Origin: Hormiphora californensis
Lineage: Eukaryota; Ctenophora; Tentaculata; Cydippida; Pleurobrachiidae
Reading direction: 5' to 3'
Length of the DNA stretch: 64,000 nucleotides
Assembly: GCA_020137815.1 (NCBI GenBank)
Contig: CM035357.1
Location: 5,650,616-5,714,615, forward strand
Shown: one piece after another, positions 50,253 to 63,861 of the stretch
How positions within the stretch are numbered: position 1 is the stretch's first letter
Layout: the number at the start of each line of letters is the position of its first letter
Notes under the pieces: generated by a model
What the model was told of the DNA's origin: nothing
The model's database searches: none
Seen by the model: only the letters and a program-made list of their open reading frames with translations
Translations under genes and position numbers: made by a program

Positions 50253-53200
50253 TTATTTCTTAGCAGTCCACTTGTAGGTGCTGGAGAACTTGAATCCAAG
50301 ATCCCCGATAAACTTGTCAGCTTCTTCGGGACCTCGTGTACCGTACATGTACTGGACAGGCTCCTTTTGGCCTGCGTCCAACTTGTGAAGAAGGGGTGTG
50401 AAGATCCTCCAGGCCTCTGCTAACTCGTCACTGAATGGGGCGGGTGTGTCAGTGTGGTCTAACTACTGTTGTTAAGTAAGGGGTTACTCAGACAACAAAC
50501 CTAGTGCAGGACGCAGGTCATGTAGGATATCGTTATGCTCTAACCCTCCTTTAAATTTGTAACAGAGTCTAGCTAGGCAAGTAGGACACAAGACTTTACC
50601 CTTACTCCTACTCATTGTAACACTACAAAACTTCAACTTAATGACTAGGGGGTTACTCAACAATACAAAACATGATCGTTATACTCACGTTCGAACGAAG
50701 TTGGTCTGGGAACCCAGGATGAAGTCCAGTATCAGTCTCTCATATGCATCAGGTAGATCCAGACCCTCAAATCGGTCATGGTAACTCAGGTTCAATTCAG
50801 ATTCTACAGTGTTGAATGACATACCAGGAGACTTGACATTCATCTTACAGTATACCGCCTGAAAGAAGTTGAATGTGTTAGGATGATTAAGATTACCCCT
50901 TTTTTGTCGGAATACACTTTTATTTGATCAGTAATCTTTAAAACTGTCCCCCATTTGATCTCATTTAACCTCGTTTTACCCCAATTTTACCCTATTTTAC
51001 CTCGGAAGGTTGTACTCGGATGACCAGTTCGTTCCTCCTGCACATATTCCCGAAAATATCACTGGGAGTGTCCTTAAACTGAATCCTAATTTCAGCCTTC
51101 CTCTCATTCAGGGCTTTACCTACGGAGAGAGGGTTGTTTTATTGAATACATCCCATGTGTTCTGTTTTCTCAGGGTTAAAACATAACTACTGTCAGCGAA
51201 ATGCCTGACCAGTCTCCTCGCTCCATGCTGGTGCTAGAAACATACCAGCTACTTACCGCACTTGAGAATGAATGGAACTCCCGCCCACCTATCATTATCA
51301 ATATGCATTTTAGCCATGGCATAAGTTGGTGTTTTAGAGTCAGCTGGGACACCTGGATCCTCTTTATACCCAGTACGGGCGTCATCAGTCTTACCATCTG
51401 GGTTACCAACATACTGACCAATAACTACATCATCCAGTTCAATGGGCTTAATAAACTTTAGCACTTTTACCTAGGGGATTGTGGTTTGTTCTGAGAGAGG
51501 GCCGAGCAAGGATAGTTTGGTATTCACTGGTTACATTACCCACCAAGGCACACTAGTAAAGGATATGAGTATTTTAAAACGGGCTCAAAATTAGGAATTT
51601 AGTTTTGTACCTTTTCGTCCCTAATGTCCGAGGCATCTACAGAGACAGGTCTCTCCATAGCTACCAAACATAGGATCTGCAGTAGATGATTCTGCATAAC
51701 ATCCCTGATGGAATATATTTTGTGTGATTAATTTATCTGAAAAAACGGGCTCACAGTGCTCACCAGATGATTCATTTAACGTGACCTGAACCACACAAAT
51801 CCAATTCCGTGTCCCCAAGTTCCCAAATATTTCCCACGGTTTTCAACGCGCGCGTGAATCTCGCGCACAGTTTACCAATCTGAACCGTTCGGCGACCGCG
51901 CCCGCATCCCTTCTCACAAGTTGCCCTTAGCTATCATGCAAGCCCCTCATGGATAAGGGACATTAATGAATATAATTATGCACGATAAAGAGATAATTAC
52001 CTAATAATTCCACTGGTGTCAAAGTACCCAGCTCGGCCGGCAGTACCAAAGTCCTCCTTGAAGGTGATCACAACATTGGAGATCTTGTCCCGATTCCAAA
52101 CTGATCGGAGGAGCTCATTTCCAAAGCGCAGAATAATGAGATTGAGAACCATCTCTTTACCGAGGTAGTGGTCAATTCGATATATCTCGTGCTCTCTGTG
52201 TGGGAGGGATAATTAAGTAGTGTAGGACTGTAGGAATTGGGATGGAGCGGGGGATGGAAGCATACGGTGATGAGGTTAAATCACTGCGCTGGCAAGCGCA
52301 AAGGTTGCCATTCCCCCCCCCTCAAAAAGCGCCGCCAGAAACGCAGTTATACGTTTTATGGGTGTTTGGCTGAAAATCCAGATTTCAGAAGGCTATAGCG
52401 TGGCTCCCTTTCATCCGTTTGACTTGAAATTTGGAATGTATACCCGGCTTGGGGTCTTTGACTCAAGTTCAAAATTTCAAGTCTCTATCTCATCTGGAAC
52501 CGAAGTTACAGACAGGTCCCATTTGCCCTAAATTCAGTGTAACAGGCATGCGCGCGCGCGCATAGGAGAGACGCTTTTTATAAGTGAATGTGACGCCAAA
52601 CGAAAAGAGATAGAGACTTCATCTTTTCACAGCTGGTAGATCTACTGGATGTGTGTGCATTAGTCGTAGTGGGGCCCCTTTTCATCGCCAGGAACGTCCT
52701 ACAGAACGTCTTAAAGTCGTCATTTTTCAGACTCTAACCAAAATTCTTTGAGCTCAATTTACACCCTGAAGACGGATTCTAATCGAAAATCGAAGACTAT
52801 ATCATGGAAAGAGAATTGTCTGAACTTTCAGAAACTATATTGTGAATTTTGAAAACCAGACGTATAAGGGTCTTAAAACGCGTCTGAAGTGTTATGACTG
52901 TTTAAAAACAGATATGACGTTATGGGGTTTTTCGCTATAGCGGACTCAAATCTCATCCAATCGATCTCAAACTTGGTCAGTATCTTCATCTAGGTGGGCC
53001 CGATAATATGACGTCATAATTTTGACGTTACAACGTCGTGACGTCATTTTATGACGTCAAAATGACGTCAAAAATGTAAATTTCTCAATTTCGCGACTCT
53101 AACCTCTCTGTACCTATTCTACTAACTCTACATGGATAAAAAATCCCAAAAATGATGCATATTATACCAAAACTAATTGAAATTAGTAGGCCGGAAAGGT

Positions 53201-56200
53201 TGCCCTATGATTTGAGCTACCTTTGGCACCAGTACATTCCCTTAAATTGAAGATAGACGAAGCATATGTTTTACCCTGTCTGCACCCCGGCCCGTGAATG
53301 TTACAGTGGCAAAGGTAGCTCAAATCATAGGGCAACCTTTCCGGCCTACTAATTTCAATTAGTTTTGGTATAATACATACATACATACAAGGCACCACCA
53401 TTTTGCAAACATTCGCCTGGAAAAACGGCTAAAGCTAGAGCCCTGAAATTTTAAACTTAGGTTAATCTAGTTATTCTGTGTGTCATAAAGTATGTGGCAT
53501 CTTGATTGGAGATCATTAAGTCATTAATTATGCATAATTTATGTATAAATTTATGAGTATCTCGGTAATGACGCATACTAGAGAGAAATCGATGGTTCTT
53601 ACCGACTCTAAATATTCGATTTATGGGGGGTCTTACTCGGGACAATTTTCTCTAACTTGAACCGTTAAGGAGTTATATGCGCATAATTATGACAATATGC
53701 ATATCTGAATATCTCAAGTTCTACTCATGATAGCGGCTTTTCATTGGTCGCATTGGACGGTAAAAAGTCGATTTGTGGGGGGTCGTCCCCCGGACAAAAA
53801 GTCGTATCTTGCACCGTTTAGCCGTTATTTGCATATTTATGCGCCGATTCATGATTTAATGCATATTCTGAATATTTCCACTTCAGCTGGTCCTAGAACG
53901 TTTTCATGGACATATTTCGACGCAAAATGGTCGATTTGTGGGGGGTCGTCCCCCGGACAAAAAGTCGTATCTTGTACCGTTTAGCCGTTAATTGCATATT
54001 TATGCGCGGATTCATGATTTAATGCATATTCTGAATATTTCCACTTCAGCTAGTCCTAGAACGTTTTCATGGACATATTTCGACGCAGAATGGTCGATTT
54101 ATGGGGGGTCGTCCCCCGGACAAAAAGTCGTATCTCGCACCGTTTAGCCATTATTTGCATATTTATGCACCGATTCATGATTTATGCATTTTCTGAATAT
54201 TTCAACTTCAGCTGGTCCTAGAAAGTTTTCATGGACATATTTCGACGCAGAATGGTCGATTTATAGGGGGTCGTCCCCCGGACAAAAAATTGTATCTCCC
54301 ACCGTTTAGCCGTTATTTGCATATTTATGCGCCGATTCATGATTTAGTGCATATTCTGAATATTTCCACTTCAGCTGGTCCTAGAAAGTTTTCATGGACA
54401 TATTTCGACGCAGAATGGTCAATTTATGGGGGGTCGTTCCCCGGACAAAAAGTCGTATCTCGCACCGTTTAGCCGTTATTTGCATATTTATGAGCCGATT
54501 CATGATTTAATGCATATATTCTGAATATTTCCACTTCAGCTGGTCCTAGAATGTTTTCATGGACATATTTCGAAGCAGAATGATCGATTTATGGGGGGTC
54601 GTCCCCCAGACAAAAAGTCGTATCTCGCACCGTTTAGCCGTTATTTGCATATGTATGTGCCGATTCATAATTTTATGAATTATCTGAATATTTCCACTTC
54701 AGCTGGTCGTAGAATGTTTTCATGGACATATTTCGACGCAGAATGGTCGAATTATGGGGGTCGTTCCCCGGACAAAAAGTCGTATCTCGCACCGTTTAGC
54801 CGTTATTTGCATATTTATGATACCTGTTTACAAAAATCCTGAGAAACTAGACCAAAAAACAAAAGAAATTTGTTTGGAAAACCCGTGGCCTTTTGTCGAT
54901 ACTTGACGCTGCGGGAATTGCACCCTTCGTCAGAGCAAGACGTGTGGAAGAGTGAGACAGAGAATGTGCGTGTGTTAGAACTTAGAGAGAGATGGCACAA
55001 CAATACCTTTAGTAGCTCAGATTATGGGTGCATTTCCCGCAGCGTCAAGTATCGACAAAAGGCCACGGGTTTTCCAAACAAATTTCTTTTGTTTTTTGGT
55101 CTAGTTAATATACCATTTCATTCAGGGAGGGATGAGAGGAAGAAAAGATTTGATTTTCATAGGATTGGATGAATATTTTGGATTAGGACTCCACCAGGTG
55201 TATATTATCACACAGGACAAAGGACATATTATATTCATAAGTCACGGAATCACCATAGGTAATGACAGTAGAGGGAGAAACGGGTAGACAGGACTAATTT
55301 TGTGGGTATTAATTATGTTGGGTATTAGACAGCAATTGAGAGGGATTAACACAGGAAGAGCAATTTAAAGTGAGAATAAATTAAGAGAGGAAATACCACA
55401 CCATCTAATTACCTAAACAGTCCAGTAAGAGCGGCAGATAACTCATTTGAGGTTTCCATGTCTCGTCCAAATGGCTTCTCAACAATAACCCGACAACTCA
55501 CATTCCTGAATGGTGAGGGAGGAATTATTAATGTGGCTTTGAGCAGGTGGAATTGATTAGACTGAGTACTGTCGTTTGTTAGGTACATATTCAACACCGG
55601 TCTAAGATAATGTGGAACTATCATACAGCTGTAATTTGTTTGACAAGAAAAGAAGAAGAGTTTGTTAGACTGGTAGTTAGTCGGTACACACTACACAGAG
55701 TTCATGTGTCTCAGAGGGAAGAGATGAAAACAGTTGATGAGAGAGAATGGAACCAGATGTTTGATACCTGCAGCTGAACTCTACATCAAGGCACTTTCAG
55801 ACCCCCCCTCCAAGAAATCCCAATACTAGTTTCTTTCTCTCTACCTCCCTCCCTTCCTCCCTCTCCCTCATTCCTTCTTTCCCTCTCTCTACAACTAACA
55901 CGTACAGGTGAATATGGTGAGGGAAGCTGTCAATATACCAGCCGAATATTACCTCGCATGTTCCACACACTACCACACACTTTAGTGGTACCACTGTGTA
56001 ATGTTATAACCTCACACACACACACACACACACAAGTTACAAGTATTTGAACAGCCGGCGAATATTCACAGGACATATGTTTTTGTACAACTTTTACAAC
56101 AATTCACGCAGTTTACAATGAATTGTGTGTAGAACATTACTACGATTGGAGTGCATGATTCTCAAGTACATCACGGAAAGAAAAGTAGGGAGGGAGAGAA

Positions 56201-59200
56201 GTACAAATTACATGAACAGTATAATTATTGTATCTGGGTAGTGGGTACATTTTGGACTGGTACATATCCGTGTTCTAAACCGTGTCTAAACACATGCCTA
56301 TGTCCGTGTCTAAACAGAAAACAATGTGTATATCTGTGTTGTTGACACTAGAACAGTGTATATTAGTTGTACATTACTTACTTGCTCCAGCAGTGTTGTT
56401 TGAGCTGAGTACACACGTTGATGAAAACAGTGGGTGGCAGGGCCAGGTAGTACAGCCTGAACCTGTAGGAGAGAGGAAGTGTCAAATTATATCTGAAAAA
56501 CGTTCTGTTTCGTGATATAATGAGTCAGATGTGGACCCTTTCTAACTCTGAGCACTGAGTAGTACAAGAAAGTGTCTGACCGTGCATGTCAGGTCATCGC
56601 CTAAAGACCCATCATGCAGCAATTTTATTATTCTACTAGTCACACACTATCTTGCTAGTCCATGCATTATGTTCGACTAATTGATTGATCAACTTCTTTT
56701 TATGCCAACATTGCATACTGGCCACTGGGGCAGGTACATTTTATGCAGCTGATTCTTTTCAATCACCACCCTTACCTAAGAAATAGAGATGATCTGAAAA
56801 GAACAATATTACATGAAAAACAGGTTCGAAGAAAAGGTTATATATGAAAATTAATCGTTGAAAACGTATCAGACTTCACTCTTCAGAATAACGTTTTAGT
56901 GTAAAGTACAGTCGGACCCCGATTTACCGGGCCCCGATTTACCGGAACCCCGATTTACCGGGAGGATAAACTTCCCCCGATAGAGGAAATTAACGGTTTT
57001 TGACCCTGATATACCGGGCACCCCGATTTACTGGGCAAAACCCTTTCCCCCGAGCATCCCGGTAAATCGGGGTCCGACTGTACGTTGATTTCCTAAATTG
57101 GAATACGCCAATTATTTGTATCTGTCAATACCAATTTAATGCACCAATACGATAATATCCTTATTTGTTCTCCTACACTCACAGAGACACCTCCAGACAG
57201 AGACAGATAGTAGACACAGATACAGACAAAGACACCTCAACACAGACACAATTGCCTGATATTGTGCTAACTGTTTGGCACAATGACACATGTCTAATTG
57301 GATAACTCGTGCCTGGTAAATTCCATGTAATATACACTCTGTACACTAGCTAATAAATATGGCACAAACAGTGCCGTTGGTTTGGTCACGAAATGACCCC
57401 ACAATTATCTTTGAAGGGTAATTTCGTTACCAAGTGGTTGGTAAGGTATTGACTTTAACTTAAAACATAAAAGTTAAAAAAATAATACAACTTGATGTAA
57501 CCCACCTCTGTTTGCTGGCGTGTTTCTTCTCCAATTTCTGGATAGAATGAGCCAGTTTACCGAAGCCATCAGAATCATAGCCACCCTGGGTGTAAGTCAC
57601 TCGAGACCAGAACTCCTCCAGTACTTTGTCGTCCTTGGCCTGGTGGGGGCGAGGGATGGTTAGAGAGGGAGGAGGTAGTTTGTTGAAATAGTTTTAGCTA
57701 ACACCTTCAGCCCATGTTACTATCGATATTGAAACACTGTAACCACATTATAGGGTTGCTTAATTGGTGAATCTTAGTAAGGCCCCCACCCCAAAGGAAT
57801 CCTAGTATATCTGTTCAATTAATCACTGCTTCAGCATGCTGGATCATAACATCGAGGTACGTACTTGGAAGGTTTTGATTAAAATATAACACCAGGCCGC
57901 TTATTTGTACAGAGGAGATAGCTCGATAGAGCTACAGTTTTAATCATGAAATAGCTATGAACCGCATACCTTTACCTATGCCCCCAGTCATGTAATGTAT
58001 GCAATGGAACCATAAAAAGCCAGCTTGATCCGCATATTACATTTTACACTGCATATTACATTTTACACTACAAGCAAAACAGTCTATGGAATGAAAAAAC
58101 TTGCCCTGCCCTAACATCTCTAACAATACAATTTATAATCAGAAGGAGGGTTGGAACAAGGAAATATACCTTCATGTAGTTCTTGCACTTCTCAGCTAGT
58201 TCAGGAACGGTAACTTTGCTCCGAGCAAACCCGATAATCTGACAGCTAGGAGGCAGGACCTTCTTCTCGAAAAGGTTGCATAGCGCAGGGAAGATCTTCT
58301 TTTTGGCTAGATCACCCTGGGACGGGAAACGTGAATAATAATGGTTTGAAAGGAAGATAAATTTGAAATATAATTACTTTTCATGCATCTAATGGTTGAA
58401 ACTGTAGAAACTACATATTCTGACACTGCACTTACCGATGCTCCCAGAACTGTATAGATAACGCATGATGTGGGATCAAATATGGGTTTACCGGCTGCAC
58501 CCTGTTGAATAGCTTCCAATGCCTCCATATCGACCTGTTTAGTACATAGGAGGGGGAGAACATAGTTAGATAACTTAATTAATTTGCCGCAGTTTTGTGG
58601 TCGTACCAAGTTTACCAATAAAGTCAAAAGGATTGTGAATTGCGGCCAAGTACTGCAATAGTTCAACAAAGATAATAAAGAGATGCCACATAATTCCATG
58701 AGGTAAAAACGAAATAAAAACAGGAAAACCCACGGACTACTAGTTTTTATGATGACAAGGAAACATAAGGAACGCTAATCAAAGAAAGAAAACAGATATA
58801 ACTCTCCAACTCTCCAAGTCAGTTTAACAATAGTTGGAGAAGAACACAAAAGATAAGATCTATCAAAAGGTGTCGGTATAAAGGAGGGATGGGACAACGG
58901 GTTCGGGCGTGGATAGGAGAGAGAATATGAGATAGATAGAGATAGAAAGATTGAGAGCAAGGGATAGAGAGATAGAGGGGTAAAAGAATAGTGTGACACA
59001 GTGAGTTGGTGGTATAATAACTCCTTGTCTTTACATAAAGGGTGCTTCACAAAACGAACACTCTTGATATTTTACTCAACAACTAGATCTTTATATTGTG
59101 CTTTACAAAAAGCCTTCTCTCCCCATCTTTAACCCTAACTATCTTCCCTTTTTATCTCTCACCCATTCTCTAGCTATTATCCCCCTGCTAAGTGCAAACA

Positions 59201-59881
59201 TCTCCGAAGCTCTAACCATCTCTCAAGCATTATGTGCTCTAACAAAACATTGAACCTCACCTGTTTAACTCCACACGGTGAAGAGGAAGAACACGTTGGG
59301 GAGGGAGATGATTGAGGAGGGGAGGAGGATGGTGGTGGGGAGCTCATAATTACCAGTAATTAGTTACCAGCCAATTGTCACGATGACATTGCGATCGAAA
59401 CAGATATTGTTTTCACCGTGCCAAGGAAAAATGTAAGCACATCATAAACGACTTCTGTATACTGGAAAGTGGTGAGGCGAGCTGGCAAGAATCGGGTGAT
59501 AAGAAAAGGGTGGGGGACTTGGAGTGAGATAGGGAGAGAAAAGCAGAGAGAAAAGCAGAGAGAAAAGCAGAGAGAAAAGCAGAGAGAAAAGTAGGGAGCC
59601 AGAGAGGGATTTGTGTTGGTGGTTGGGACAGATAAAGCGTCTTGTCTGTGTCTAAAAAGTTATGCAAATACCTAACGAAATTAACCAGCCCAAGACCAGC
59701 CCTCTATCTAGACTGGGACTTGTCTCATTTCACATGAACAACAACTGTCAAAAGGTTGCATAGAAAACGTGAGATGAAAAACCCTCTTCCTGTCTCCTCT
59801 AAATTTAAGAATTAAGATAAGCCATAAGGTTTGCAGCGATCTTACCTTGTAGTAGTCAGCTAGTACAGTAGCAGTAGTCAT
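50253..59881 (-). CDS. G6PD: Glucose-6-phosphate 1-dehydrogenase
   Basis: First enzyme of the oxidative pentose phosphate pathway, making cytosolic NADPH (family knowledge). Exons, all phase-consistent: 59846-59881, 58436-58534, 58170-58316, 57506-57639, 56382-56462, 55413-55505, 52001-52195, 51611-51704, 51257-51470, 51001-51119, 50689-50858, 50253-50430; 519 residues against 515 in human. Key sites: NADP-binding GASGDLAKKK (split by an intron), EKPFGRD, catalytic RIDHYLGKE with its His, the structural-NADP region and the C-terminal YMYGTRGP. The start used here gives [12 protein letters not shown]; a second first exon at 59261-59347 also joins in phase. Introns hold a satellite-like array, two short inverted repeats and a MITE. 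No frameshift was needed. Confidence 0.97.
52270..52330 (+). other. tRNA-like SINE head fragment in a G6PD intron
   Basis: GGTGATGAGGTTAAATCACT, then a hairpin TGCGC-TGGCAA-GCGCA and AAGGTTGCC, resembles the D-arm and anticodon-arm half of a tRNA-derived SINE. The B-box half is degenerate and the loop is 6 nt, so it is not a functional tRNA. Confidence 0.3.
52331..53160. other. Intronic sequence, unclassified repeat-like
   Basis: Non-coding sequence with GACGTCA-rich palindromic stretches near 53010-53070 (ATGACGTCA repeated several times) and a CG alternation near 52552. No gene. Confidence 0.4.
53161..53374. repeat. Inverted repeat with ~69-bp arms
   Basis: Arms 53161-53229 and 53306-53374 (ATTATACCAAAACTAATTG and its complement at the outer ends), about 76 bp loop, near perfect. 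Probably a small foldback element or MITE. Confidence 0.88.
53740..54823 (+). repeat. ~163-bp satellite-like tandem array, ~6.5 copies
   Basis: The unit contains CCGTTTAGCCGTTATTTGCA, CACTTCAGCTGGTCCTAGAA, CATGGACATATTTCGACGC and GGGGGGTCGTCCCCCGGAC. CCGTTTAGCC recurs near 53815, 53979, 54142, 54304, 54466, 54635 and 54797. Copies are diverged by a few percent to about 10 percent by eye. Degenerate copies may extend left to 53580. It lies in a G6PD intron. Confidence 0.92.
54846..55105. repeat. Inverted repeat with ~80-bp arms
   Basis: Arms 54846-54925 and 55026-55105 (ACTAGACCAAAAAACAAAAG outermost), loop about 100 bp. Starts right after the satellite-like array. MITE-like, non-coding. Confidence 0.9.
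55999..56034 (+). repeat. (CA)n microsatellite
   Basis: Short CA repeat in a G6PD intron. Confidence 0.8.
56909..57080. mobile_element. 172-bp MITE with CAGTCGGACCCCGATTTACC ends, TA-flanked
   Basis: The terminal inverted repeats CAGTCGGACCCCGATTTACC start at 56909 and end at 57080, flanked by TA on both sides (56907-56908, 57081-57082). Further internal copies of CCCCGATTTACCGG lie at the left. The ends resemble pogo/Tigger-type termini (known to begin CAGT and use TA targets); superfamily is inferred. Confidence 0.88.
59261..59347 (-). CDS. G6PD: Alternative first exon of G6PD
   Basis: ATG 59347 opens 29 codons rich in Ser and Pro ([19 protein letters not shown]) and ends GTTAAACAG|GTGAGG in phase 0, exactly the phase required by the exon at 58534. 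It would replace [12 protein letters not shown]. No in-frame acceptor upstream is needed, because the exon has its own ATG. Confidence 0.6.
59530..59592 (+). repeat. 12-bp tandem repeat (GAGAGAAAAGCA)n
   Basis: About five near-identical copies between the two alternative first exons of G6PD. Confidence 0.85.
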
Positions 59882-61776
59882 GATGTGGGTGTTGGGAAGG
59901 AACGAAAAGAGAAGTGAGGGGATCGAGAGGGGGAGGGGGTGTTCTAAAGATATGAAACAATGGTATCACTTGACACTAAAAGCTCAGCCAGCGATTTTGG
60001 TGGATTAAAGGGATAGAGAAAATCTAACAGATGTAACAAGTACATATTTATTACACTTTAAAATATGGAGAGGTCAGAGGTGAAATATATCCTATAGACA
60101 CGACAGACTGTAGCAGTCGACAATCCATACTACACACTATGGGACTGGACATACTACACACTGCAGTTGCACCAGTGGCACTACAGATGACGCGGAACTG
60201 TTGTCTTGCAATCAAAACACGCACACTGCTAAGAAAACATCGAGAGCAAGTATTATCCATGGAACAAGGAAATGATTTTAGCAGACTCATGCTACTGCAT
60301 TTGCTGTGTGTCTGTGACGCACGACCGGCACGAGCCAGTACGATCCAACCATTGCAGCTTTATTTCAGTCATTTATACAAGAACATAGGTAAAGAGATCG
60401 CCAAGCAAGTCTAATTGTGGAGCAAAGATTCGCCACTGGCCAGAGACCCCGCCTCCAACCCTCCTACGAGTGAAAAATGTATTCTAGATAATTTTTTCTG
60501 AATCCAATTAATTTATATTCATTTAATGATAAATAATTTCAATATTTTGAACCCTCGTTAAAGGAGAAAGCCTCAAAAGTCAAAACTGAAAACAAGATGA
60601 CATTGATCAGTTTTCAAGTTTTAGTTTTTGAAAATCACGTTTTTAGTTTGATTGGAATGAATGGTATCGCGCGCGGCTGCTATTTTAAAACAGCGCGGAT
60701 TTGTTTTGCGCGTCCCATTTTTTCAGTAAATTTTATTTCTTGTTTTTACCCAGGTTCAGGCGGTTGACACCTGTCTGGCGGCGCCGACCCAACCTTATTG
60801 GGGTCTGGTGCCACCAGAGACTGTGTCGTATGAGCATATGAAGCTTAGCCTCACGAAACACTCGCTTTAGCAAAATAAAACGCAATATTTTTCAAATAAC
60901 CTGACTTTAAACTAAATGTGTAGCTACATAGGCTGCAATTGTACTTGAGCAAAATCGTGATTGATTGGTAATAATGTGTTTCAGCAGGGTGTAATATAAG
61001 TACAGATATCAGAGGGTAAATATCACTCGGGAAGACTAAGATTTAATAGTTTTCAGGAGATATATTGTAGTTGTATAATTTAATTAAACTATGATGAGAT
61101 TCTAAATATTGTGACGGATAAAATATGATAAAACTTCCCAGGGTGGGGGCAAAAACAACAACAAAACCAAAAAATATCAAACAAAACCTTATATATTATA
61201 TACTGACCATATACAATAGTACATGCAATCTAACTGGACATCTAACTGATAATTGATAACTTCTATTTGGTATGTTAACCTCTCATTTCTCACTAAACAG
61301 TAATCGGGGGAAATCAGGAGGGAGTTAATTATGTAATTACTTCAACCCAAGTATCATATTCATATCTTCCTATTACACAGCACACATACGGGAAATAAAG
61401 TGTTGTAACATACAATTTCACCTAGACGGGACTCAATCTTCTCTCTTTTCTCTATTTCTCTCTTCTCTCTCTCTCTTTCTCTTTCTGTATTGCTTCTCTC
61501 ACTGATAGGGGTATGCTATAATACAAACACAGAATATCTATAACTACAGGGGAAACACTTCTCTAGTAGATTTAGCAAACTCGGAAGCAAATCTGGCACG
61601 CAGCTCTGGTAGTCCGGGTAGTAGAGGGCACGATTGGACTCAGGACTTACTACTACTATGCTACAAAATGCATTCGGAAGTGCAAAATATAACATAATAT
61701 AATAATTAGAATATATCTTATATCACCTATACACACAAACACACGGACATAATAATATTGAATGGCTATGTGTAGT
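59882..61776. other. Intergenic region between KDM6 3' end and G6PD 5' end
   Basis: Presumed G6PD promoter side and KDM6 3' UTR. A 91-codon plus-strand ORF (60139-60414) has no recognisable features. 60770-60830 carries a fragment (GTCTGGCGGCGCCGACCC) of the dispersed repeat seen at 16.9 and 25.5 kb. The rest is AT-rich. Confidence 0.5.
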
Positions 61777-63776
61777 TTACAAATCCCGGAGACTGGGCGG
61801 GAGGCGATCGACATCCAATTTGAAATCTTCTAGGGTCTCTGTATCTGGGGGTGGGTCAACTTTCTCAAACTTATCCAGAATGTCTTTTAGGTCACTCATC
61901 TCGTACTGATGGATATATTCAGGGTTAGGGACAGACTGAAGAATAGCTAGGTAAGTGGTCGCTAAGTAAAAGAGTAACGATTTAAAATTGGCCCCCAAAA
62001 ATGCAAAATTAGGGGGGTTAAAAAAGCAACAACAGTGAAAATTCTAAAATCCTCTGTAACACTGACCTCTTCAAGTACAACAAATCCCTCCAGAGTTTTA
62101 GAGGTGCTCCTTGCACAGTTCTCACAGTGGACCTTTCTGTTTTGTACAAAGAGGAGGTTGAACACCTCAACCTCACACACCTCACAGTAGTGGGTCCACT
62201 CTTCCTCCTCTCGGCCATGGAACTGGATTGTTACACCTGGGTAGAGGGAGGTAGGTTAGAGTAGCTACAATGAGGAGGGTAATAGATGAGAGAGGTTACA
62301 ATACAAAAAGTAGGGATTTTGGTCAATGTTGTGATTTGTGGGTGTCACCTGTCAAAATTATACACCTCGTACTACGCAATACGATTTGTACAAATAATAC
62401 CTTCTTTTTGTAGACGTTCCTTGGTGCTCCTACATCTGTTAAGTGTCCCCTCTAGGCAGTGTCTAATCTGTGTAACTAACTGGGCGTCATGTATCTTTGC
62501 ATACCTAGGAGAGAGAGAGAGAGAGAGGTTTGAAATTTAAATAAGTGTTATTAGACAGTAATCAAGTAAGACAGTAAATCACAAGATGTGATTAAAGTTT
62601 GGGTGGTTGTCACTCAACAAGGTTCGGGATGGTCACATACCTGGCTAAATTCCAACTAAGATGTATCATTGGTACAATACTTTTCACACCCTTTAACTTG
62701 TTCCACTCATATCTCTCGAAAGCAGCAACATATTGACTATGTGTCATCGGTCCAGTATTCCAAGCGATATTGTTACACCATCCCTTCGCCTGGACCCAGT
62801 GTATTGCCCCTGGGGCTATCCAAACTAAATCTTCGGGACGTTGCAGGAACCGGTAATAGGGAATTCCTTCTTTTTGAAGATCCTCAATTAATGGCCACCA
62901 GGAACCTGAAAAAGTGTACATTTGTTCGTGTGTCCGAGTGTGTGTGTGTGTGTGTAACTTTGCACCGATGATGTGCGCGCACAAACCAAACGCTGACATC
63001 GATCACTTTCAACACAACATAACCACCGCGCGTACCTGTCAAATAATTTATTTTGTTTTTCTCGCATATCTCATGGAAGACTCCCCAGTAGCTTGCAGGG
63101 ACGACAAACCACTCGCAGTCACCGGGCCCAATGTTGAGGTTTAATGCTGACATGTTGTTGTTTTCTTGGTGTCCTGGGGTTCGGGATCCTGGCACCTGGA
63201 AGGAGAGAGAAGGTGAGATCAGAGATGATCGGGGTAGGATTCGAATAAAGTTTCTTGAAGTTGAACGTGGGGTTAGGGTTTCGTTTATGATGTCTAATGT
63301 TCTAACCCTTCTTTTGAAGAGAGTTCTCTGTTTCTAATCCTATCACGAAGAAACAACAAGATCTTACCTTCATATAAAGTTGAATAGTATTCATTCCCAG
63401 TATCTTATGTCCCATATAACTCAACATATTGGTACTACTCTTTGTCCTACAAAAGGGTGGCAACTTTTCCAGCTCTGCTATCTGGGCAGACCATTTCTTC
63501 TTATCAGATAGGTCCACATTCGTACCGAATTGGATCATTTTAAAGTTGGTGAAACGTTTTGGGCCCCGTCGCTTTGCTATTGCGAGGTCTTCCGGCTGAA
63601 GGAAAAGTTGGGTTAGAAATAAGAAACATTGAGAGAGAAACAACAATTTGTTGGAGAGAAAGATGGAAAAAGTGGGAGGAAAGTTTGTCAGGAGAAACAA
63701 ACAGGAAACATTGGTACACTACAGTACTTGGCTCCAGTATTCTGTTGGCAATTAGAAAACGGAATGAGTGTAGAAG

Positions 63777-63861
<85 letters not shown>

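Noticed and set aside
60139-60414. 91-codon ORF upstream of G6PD
   Set aside because: No domain, no splice context and no codon bias visible; left as intergenic.
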